Below, in pieces: positions 1 to 7,733 of a stretch of DNA of 7,733 nt. The stretch is from Methylovirgula sp. (GTDB lineage: Bacteria; Pseudomonadota; Alphaproteobacteria; Rhizobiales; Beijerinckiaceae), in assembly GCA_025356505.1 (NCBI GenBank), contig JANXSV010000434.1:1-7733 (forward strand), in the 5' to 3' direction. Positions within the stretch are counted from its first letter, which is position 1; each line of letters starts with the position of its first letter. The position numbers were made by a program, and so were the translations under genes. The notes under the pieces were generated by a model. It was not told the origin of the DNA, did not search any database, and worked only from the letters and a program-made list of their open reading frames with translations.

Positions 1-1116
<1,116 letters not shown>

Positions 1117-1130
1117 TCACTTTTAAACGG

Positions 1131-2003
1131 TCAGAGCGCTTCGGCGCCCGAGATAATTTCGATCAGTTCTTTGGTGATCATGGCCTGACGCGAACGGTTA
1201 TATTTTTGCGTCTGTTTTTTGATCATTTCGCCGGCGTTGCGGGTTGCGCTGTCCATGGCGCTCATCTGCGATCCGTAGAAGGAGGCCGTATTTTCCAACA
1301 AAGCCCGCAAAATCTGTACAGAGATATTGCGCGGCAGCAGGGTGGACAGGATTTCGTCCTGTTCAGGCTCATATTCATAAGTGGCTGCCGGGCCGGTAAC
1401 CGCTGCGGATACAGGCACTTCGGCCGGAATGAGTTTCAACGCCGTTGGAATTTGCTGAATTACCGAGCGGAAACGCGAATAGAACAGGGTGCAAACATCA
1501 AACTCACCGTTTTCAAAACGGCTGATAATGTTTTTCGCAATTGCATCAGCGTTCTCATACCCAAGCTGCTTGAAGGCGCGCAGGTCAATGAATTCAATGA
1601 TGTTCTTGTCGTAGAGTCGGCGCAGGATGTCATTGCCCTTTTTGCCGACGCAAATGATTTTAACGGTTTTGCCCTGCGCCAAAAGTTCGGCAATTTTTTC
1701 GCGCGCCAGACGGGCGATCGAAGAATTGAACGCGCCGCATAACCCACGTTCAGCGGTACAAACCACCAACAAATGCGTTTGATTTGCGCCTGTGCCCATC
1801 AGCAATCTCGGCCCATTATCAGCAACGCCGCCCGCGACATTGGCAAGAACGTTATCCATGCGCTCGGCATAGGGACGCGCTGCTTCTGCCGCGCTTTGGG
1901 CGCGACGCAGTTTCGCCGCCGCCACCATTTGCATGGCTTTGGTGATTTTTTGCGTCGCTTTCACCGAGGCGATGCGATTTCGTAAGTCCTTTAACGAAGG
2001 CAT
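1131..2003 (-). CDS. atpG: F1 ATP synthase subunit gamma
   Basis: Central rotor shaft of F1; its two terminal helices form the coiled coil that turns inside the alpha3beta3 head and passes torque from the F0 ring. The protein has 290 residues, close to the usual 287-295. The N-terminal helix [20 protein letters not shown], followed by [16 protein letters not shown], and the C-terminal helix with [12 protein letters not shown] and [20 protein letters not shown] are the two most conserved parts of the family. The middle part with ERGLCGAFN is also typical. It starts with ATG 32 bp after the atpA stop; the ribosome site is weak (GGA seven bases before the ATG in an A-rich stretch). It is followed closely by atpD, as expected in an F1 operon. 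Nothing is truncated. Confidence 0.99.
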   Translation of the reverse strand: MPSLKDLRNRIASVKATQKITKAMQMVAAAKLRRAQSAAEAARPYAERMDNVLANVAGGVADNGPRLLMGTGANQTHLLVVCTAERGLCGAFNSSIARLAREKIAELLAQGKTVKIICVGKKGNDILRRLYDKNIIEFIDLRAFKQLGYENADAIAKNIISRFENGEFDVCTLFYSRFRSVIQQIPTALKLIPAEVPVSAAVTGPAATYEYEPEQDEILSTLLPRNISVQILRALLENTASFYGSQMSAMDSATRNAGEMIKKQTQKYNRSRQAMITKELIEIISGAEAL

Positions 2004-2035
2004 TTTTTAATCCAAGCGTATCAGGCGCGTGCCCG

Positions 2036-4125
<2,090 letters not shown>

Positions 4126-4131
4126 GAAACG

Positions 4132-4137
4132 CCTTCC
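4132..4137 (-). promoter_or_regulatory. Ribosome binding site of atpH
   Basis: GGAAGG lies 6 bases before the GTG at 4125. It decides the GTG start, since an in-frame TAA at 4144-4146 excludes a longer protein with a normal start. Confidence 0.8.
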
Positions 4138-4156
4138 AATGGTTTAAGCTCACACA

Positions 4157-4182
4157 ATTTCTGCGGTCTTCCCGGCAGAAAT
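4157..4182. repeat. Inverted repeat in the atp leader
   Basis: Perfect 8-bp arms ATTTCTGC (4157-4164) and GCAGAAAT (4175-4182) separated by 10 bp. The centre lies about 45 bp before the atpH start and the right arm touches the CTTGAAC element. As RNA the arms could form a stem with a 10-base loop; as DNA it could be a dimeric regulator site. No T-run follows, so it is not a typical terminator. Function unknown. Confidence 0.5.
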
Positions 4183-4328
4183 GTTCAAGCGCGCGGCTGT
4201 GAAATTCCAGAAAATCAACCACGCGAGCGGCCCGTTTCCTGATCTGCGCGTTGCCTAACACAAGGGCATTTGCGACGCAACCCTCCAGCCGTGATTTTGC
4301 CATTATTCGAATTCGCGGCGTCCGGCCC

Positions 4329-4820
4329 TTAGTTGAGCAGCCAGATACTGACGTTGAGTAGCGCGGCGAAGCTCACCCAAAATAGGTATGGAACCAGCGC
4401 ATAACCGGCAGGCGCGTCGAGCCTTGTGAACATTGTTATAGTCGTAGCGATCATAATCCACAAAAAAGCAATAACAACCAAACCAAATGTAGGACTGTGC
4501 AGGCCAAAAAATGCCACCGACCAAAGTGCATTCAAGACAAGTTGCCCTATAAAGAAGTTGATAGCGCGGCTTTTTTGCTCAGTATCCGGTGTCCGCAAGA
4601 CGCGGTATAGCGAAATGGCCATGATGATGTAGAGAAGTGTCCAAACCGGGCCGAAGATCCAGTTTGGAGGGTTGAAGGATGGCTTCACCAGTCCTGCATA
4701 CCAGCCGGGAATATTTGGGATGGTTGCAAGGCTACCAACGGCTCCGGCGGCAAAGGTGCACGCGGCGCTCATACCTGCGTGAAACCGCTTTGATCGTGTG
4801 GTGCTGAACGCTGAGAACAT
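4329..4820 (-). CDS. tspO: TspO/MBR family membrane protein
   Basis: Bacterial homologue of the mitochondrial translocator protein TSPO. Members bind porphyrins and cholesterol-like ligands and in Rhodobacter affect oxygen- and light-dependent gene expression; a transport role is disputed. From the chosen start it has 163 residues and five likely membrane helices (about 17-35, 55-74, 86-106, 111-131, 137-160). The hallmark WYAGLVKPSFNPPNWIFGPVW (40-60) in the first loop and helix 2, NALW in helix 3 (97-100), and PYLFWVSFAALLN in helix 5 (144-156) identify it firmly. The start is uncertain: ATG at 4820 has a GGAAG site 5 bases upstream and gives a normal length; ATG at 4859 lies one base after the stop of the upstream transporter gene and could start by coupling (176 residues); TTG at 4880 gives 183 residues and overlaps the transporter; ATG at 4772 gives 147. 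It lies between the transporter gene and the ATP synthase operon, all on one strand. Confidence 0.93.
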   Translation of the reverse strand: MFSAFSTTRSKRFHAGMSAACTFAAGAVGSLATIPNIPGWYAGLVKPSFNPPNWIFGPVWTLLYIIMAISLYRVLRTPDTEQKSRAINFFIGQLVLNALWSVAFFGLHSPTFGLVVIAFLWIMIATTITMFTRLDAPAGYALVPYLFWVSFAALLNVSIWLLN

Positions 4821-4825
4821 TTCGG

Positions 4826-4830
4826 CTTCC
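4826..4830 (-). promoter_or_regulatory. Possible ribosome binding site of tspO
   Basis: GGAAG, 5 bases before the ATG at 4820. The other candidate starts at 4859, 4880 and 4772 have weaker or badly spaced sites, so this favours 4820. It does not exclude a coupled start at 4859, directly behind the transporter stop. Confidence 0.45.
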
Positions 4831-4860
4831 GGTTTAAATTCAAGCAACTTGGACGGCATT

Positions 4861-5787
4861 TTAAAGGTGCTGAATGCCAAGCATCCATAACCAGAACAGA
4901 GTGCTAAATATGGAGAGTGCAGTGCTTACAGCAATGGCGCTCGAAGCTAGGGCCTGAGCGGTATTGTATCGTGCCGCAAATAGATAACAGTTGATGCCGG
5001 TTGGCGCGGCTGCGAACAACACTGCGACGCCAGCCCAAACTTCAGGCAGATGCAAAACTTTAAAGCCCAGAACAAAGACGATGGCAGGATGCAGGAGCAG
5101 TTTCAGGATAACGATAACCCCTGTGAGCCGGAAGTCAGACTGCAAGCCGTAACTTTTCAGAGCCATGCCCATTGCAATAAGCGCGCAGGGCAGGGCAGAT
5201 GCTGCAATATTTTCCACGACAGTCTGAAACGGGCCAGACAGCGGCAATCCTGAAAATTTGTAGGCAAGTCCAACCAGTAGGCCCAGCAGAATGGGATGAA
5301 ATATCAACTTCGGGATCAACCGCCATAGCGTTCGAAGGTGCATGCCTTCGAATAAAACAGTCGCGGTCGTCATCGTTACAGGCAGATGTACCGCAACAAG
5401 TAGAAACAGCGGCACCGCCCCCGGCTCTCCATAGGCTTTGAGCAGAAGCGGAATGCCGACCAGGACAGTGTTGGATTGGGCCGCGCTAAATCCTGCAACC
5501 ACATTTTGCCGGTGATTGAGGTTAAAATAGCGCCGTCCGATCAGCATCGCTAGTACCCACACACAAGCAACGCCGCCAAAATAGGCCGTCCAATAGCCCC
5601 ACGGTTGCGACTCGGGCAGATGAGCATTGACCATGGTTTTGAAAATGAGGATGGGAATGCCAAGGGAGAATACGTAGTCGGATAATCCCTCCCCGGCCCG
5701 AAGCGGGAGAAGCTTTGTCCAAGCGGCGGCAAAACCAATTGCAATGAGCCCGAAAACCGGAAGAACGACAACCAGAAAGTCACTCAT
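4861..5787 (-). CDS. AEC (auxin efflux carrier) family transporter
   Basis: Inner-membrane secondary carrier of the AEC family (the PIN-like and bacterial MdcF/malonate-carrier group), which moves small organic acids or amino acids; the substrate cannot be told from the sequence. 308 residues, the usual bacterial length, with about ten hydrophobic helices (near 4-22, 36-51, 64-84, 96-118, 125-146, 158-177, 187-210, 220-242, 250-271, 281-305). Two conserved broken-helix motifs are visible: AAQSNTVLVGIPLL (102-115) in helix 4 and AAAPTGINCYLFAARY (259-274) in helix 9, symmetrically placed in the two five-helix halves. The ATG at 5787 has a closely spaced AGGA before it and sits 62 bp after the peptidase gene. 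Its TAA stop at 4861-4863 lies next to the candidate starts of tspO, which suggests joint translation. No membrane-regulatory or soluble extra domain is present. Confidence 0.93.
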   Translation of the reverse strand: MSDFLVVVLPVFGLIAIGFAAAWTKLLPLRAGEGLSDYVFSLGIPILIFKTMVNAHLPESQPWGYWTAYFGGVACVWVLAMLIGRRYFNLNHRQNVVAGFSAAQSNTVLVGIPLLLKAYGEPGAVPLFLLVAVHLPVTMTTATVLFEGMHLRTLWRLIPKLIFHPILLGLLVGLAYKFSGLPLSGPFQTVVENIAASALPCALIAMGMALKSYGLQSDFRLTGVIVILKLLLHPAIVFVLGFKVLHLPEVWAGVAVLFAAAPTGINCYLFAARYNTAQALASSAIAVSTALSIFSTLFWLWMLGIQHL

Positions 5788-5849
5788 ACGTCCTGGTCCA
5801 GTCCTGTGAACCCCAAAATCATTCTATAGCCCGATAGCATGAGTGCGCG
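5788..5849 (-). other. Short gap between the M23 peptidase and transporter genes
   Basis: 62 bp holding only weak symmetry: a CTGGACCAG near-palindrome just before the AGGA of the transporter gene, and a 4-bp stem (CTAT/ATAG) just after the peptidase stop. Neither has a T-run. I see no convincing promoter or terminator, which is consistent with co-transcription. Confidence 0.4.
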
Positions 5850-7733
5850 CTATTTCTGACTGACCGTTTGTGTGGCATTTGGGGCTTTGCTCAGTATGTC
5901 ATTGATACGATTCTGTTCTGTTTTGAAGCTGGAGAGTGTTCTGCCGTCAAGTTCGCGTGTGCGCGGCAGTTTAATGGCAATCGGATCAACGAAGCGCCCG
6001 TTGATAATCACCTCATAGTGCAGATGTGCGCCGGTTACGTTGCCGGTGGTGCCGACATAGCCAACAATCTGGCCTTGCTTTATGCGCTGGCCTTCTTCGA
6101 CGCCGCGGCCGAAGCCGGACATGTGATTGTAGGTGCTGACATATCCGCCCTGATGCTGAATTTCGACGCGGCGTCCGTAGCCTGACGAAAATCCGGCTTT
6201 TAGAATCACACCGTTGCCTGCAGCAAAGATGGCCGTTCCGGTCGGGGCAGCCCAGTCCACACCGGTATGCATCTTCATATAGCCGAATATTGGATGGCGA
6301 CGCATGCCGAATCCGGATTTCTGTTCGCCTGAAGCAATAGGTTTGCGGATCAGGAACTTTCGGCCTGACTGGCCCTTCTCATCATAATAGTCGACGGAAT
6401 TGTCGTCGGGTGTTTGATACCGGTAAAATTTGAAAGTCTCGTTGCGCGCAGTGATTGAGGCATAGAGCAGATCGCCCTTTGCTTCCGGGTCTTCATTATT
6501 GGTGTAGAGCGCCTCAAAAGAATCGCCCGCCGTAACGCTGTGTTGAAAATCCACCGAGTTTGCAAAGATCACGGTCAAATCATCAACGATCGTGCGTGGC
6601 AGATCTTGTTTCAGCGCCGTCTCATACAGCGCGTTGTAGAGCCGCATTCCGCCTGTATCTGTCTCATCTTCGTCGGCATTGTCCGAGTTTGCCGCCGCAA
6701 CAGCAGCAGCTTTTTGCTGAGGCGCGATTTTCACCGGCAGAAAGTCGCCGTTATCGGTAATTGCCAAAGTGGATGCCAGCGTTTCGTCGGAATAGACCGA
6801 GACGCGCGCCAGACTGCTCGCCTGATTATCACCGGTAAGGTCGGCAAACAGAAGCTTGACCTTCTGCCCTTCACGCACCCACTCCTGACCTTTTCGATTG
6901 GCAACATTTAGAACTGAGCGGATTTGCGCCTTGGACACCTGATTGGCCTTGAGCAAATCCTCAAGCGATTCTCCCTTATGCAGCACCATCAGTCTTTCCT
7001 GCCCGGCCGATGAGGTCGCGGTCGTTTCGCTGCGCGCTATGGTTGACACATTTTCCGGCACCATCCGGACGGCGATCGAGGTAAAGGCAGTGTCAGAAAT
7101 TTTGCTGCGCCCCGGGTCACCAAAAGGGGTCGCGCCGAAAGATGCCCCGGGCCCTAATGCGACATTTGCGCGGCTCGTACGCATGAGCAGCAACTGCGGC
7201 GGTATAGGTAAGGCCGGTTTGACACCTGTTCCAGTAAGTTTGGCCTGTTCCGCAACTTCGGCCAGGGCTTCATCGTCCGACAATTTAATATCGGGTGAGA
7301 TAATGTCCGCTTCTGTGAAGTCGCGATTGGCGAGTGATACTTCAGCTGCGTCGATCATCGGCGTTTGATCTTGCTGGTTCTCGGCATTCTCCTTGGAACC
7401 GGTCAGCAGCTTGAGCGGATCGAAGGTCGGCACATCTTCAGCAAATTGTGTCGGCGTGGTGGTTAGGGGCGTGGCAACATGGGTGAATGAGCGCGATGCC
7501 AAAACCTCCCTATCGCCGACTTTCACCGGAAGTGTAAGTTTATAAATCTGCTTAGCGGCAACGATGTCGACTGGCCGAACCAACCTGTCGCTCGTGTGCA
7601 ATGTGGTGCTGGCGTTTGTATCATCCTTGTGTGAGAGGGCAGCTATGATTGGGGCTTCGGCAAAGGTCGTCTGCCGGTCCAGTGCGGCATAGACCGCAGA
7701 ACCGATCAAGGCAGCACCTGCAATTCCGGCGAG
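5850..7733 (-). CDS. Membrane-anchored M23 family metallopeptidase, MepM/Csd3-like, 5' end missing
   Basis: Zinc endopeptidase predicted to cut peptide cross-links of peptidoglycan in the periplasm. 627 residues are visible and the frame is open through the right edge; the first visible residues (LAGIAGAALIGSAVYAAL) form a hydrophobic segment, so the true start lies off the window and a TTG at 7709 inside this segment is not the start. Order, counted from the edge: membrane anchor (1-18), long low-complexity periplasmic part (about 19-245), LysM-like OapA-type domain (about 247-298, with LMVLHKGESLEDLL), an acidic Ala-rich linker, the domain before the peptidase with VDFQHSVTAGDSFEALY, and the M23 domain (about 470-595). 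Zinc and catalytic residues are all present: HxxxD as H489 and D493 in HTGVDW, and HxH as H570 and H572 in HLHYE. This makes an active enzyme likely, unlike degenerate EnvC/NlpD-type activators. The LysM-like plus M23 layout is that of E. coli MepM and Helicobacter Csd3. Stop TAG at 5850-5852. Confidence 0.93.
   Translation of the reverse strand, partial: LAGIAGAALIGSAVYAALDRQTTFAEAPIIAALSHKDDTNASTTLHTSDRLVRPVDIVAAKQIYKLTLPVKVGDREVLASRSFTHVATPLTTTPTQFAEDVPTFDPLKLLTGSKENAENQQDQTPMIDAAEVSLANRDFTEADIISPDIKLSDDEALAEVAEQAKLTGTGVKPALPIPPQLLLMRTSRANVALGPGASFGATPFGDPGRSKISDTAFTSIAVRMVPENVSTIARSETTATSSAGQERLMVLHKGESLEDLLKANQVSKAQIRSVLNVANRKGQEWVREGQKVKLLFADLTGDNQASSLARVSVYSDETLASTLAITDNGDFLPVKIAPQQKAAAVAAANSDNADEDETDTGGMRLYNALYETALKQDLPRTIVDDLTVIFANSVDFQHSVTAGDSFEALYTNNEDPEAKGDLLYASITARNETFKFYRYQTPDDNSVDYYDEKGQSGRKFLIRKPIASGEQKSGFGMRRHPIFGYMKMHTGVDWAAPTGTAIFAAGNGVILKAGFSSGYGRRVEIQHQGGYVSTYNHMSGFGRGVEEGQRIKQGQIVGYVGTTGNVTGAHLHYEVIINGRFVDPIAIKLPRTRELDGRTLSSFKTEQNRINDILSKAPNATQTVSQK

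Larger units (their letters stand above)
4126..4319 (-). other. Leader of the F1 operon, between tspO and atpH
   Basis: This stretch together with the last few codons of tspO is the only sizeable gap in the window, and since all genes run leftward it should hold the promoter and 5' leader of atpHAGD. It contains the inverted repeat at 4157-4182 and the ribosome site of atpH. A CTTGAAC element that resembles the rhizobial -35 box (CTTGAC) reads leftward at 4183-4189, but the sequence about 17 bases on (CGCAGA) is a poor -10. I see no stem with a T-run that would end tspO transcription, so read-through from upstream remains possible. An out-of-frame reading frame from an ATG at 4303 runs into atpH but has no ribosome site and resembles no family I know. 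Confidence 0.5.

Noticed and set aside
4308..4315. CGAATTCG palindrome just after tspO.
   Set aside because: An 8-bp palindrome alone is expected by chance at this length of sequence and nothing around it suggests a site.
5788..5849. Weak symmetric elements as a terminator after the M23 peptidase gene.
   Set aside because: Stems are only four bases long and no T-run follows on the minus strand.
7707..7709. TTG as the start of the M23 peptidase.
   Set aside because: The frame continues upstream to the edge and the eight additional residues extend the same hydrophobic anchor, so the start is outside the window.

Overview
The window is a 7.7-kb piece of an alphaproteobacterial chromosome, most likely Hyphomicrobiales (Rhizobiales). 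All real genes lie on the minus strand, so biological order runs from the right edge to the left. The placement rests on three things: a stand-alone F1 gene cluster in the order atpH-atpA-atpG-atpD without the F0 genes, a beta subunit with a short Ala/Thr-rich N-terminal extension and a small lineage-type insertion after the catalytic Glu, and a membrane-anchored M23 peptidase of a type common in rhizobia. I cannot assign a genus.

Right part (about 4320-7733): a membrane-anchored M23 metallopeptidase of the MepM/Csd3 type whose 5' end is off the window, then after 62 bp a ten-helix AEC-family transporter, then a TspO/MBR membrane protein whose start touches or overlaps the transporter stop. 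I see no convincing terminator between these three genes, so they may be co-transcribed.

Middle (4126-4319): the only sizeable non-coding stretch. It carries the leader of the ATP synthase operon, including a perfect 8-bp inverted repeat with a 10-bp spacer about 30-60 bp before atpH, with a weak -35-like element beside it.

Left part (1-4125): the F1 sector of ATP synthase. atpH (delta, GTG start) overlaps atpA (alpha) by one base in TGATG. atpG (gamma) follows after 32 bp and atpD (beta) after another 23 bp. atpD runs off the left edge with 369 residues visible. atpC (epsilon) would be expected just beyond the edge. The products form the soluble catalytic head, central stalk and stator cap; the F0 genes must be elsewhere, as is usual in alphaproteobacteria.

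Most of the window is ordinary core genome. I do not see a previously undescribed system. The points worth a second look are the dyad in the atp leader, the position of tspO directly before the ATP synthase operon, and an Asp-to-Tyr difference in a well-conserved AtpD segment at the window edge.
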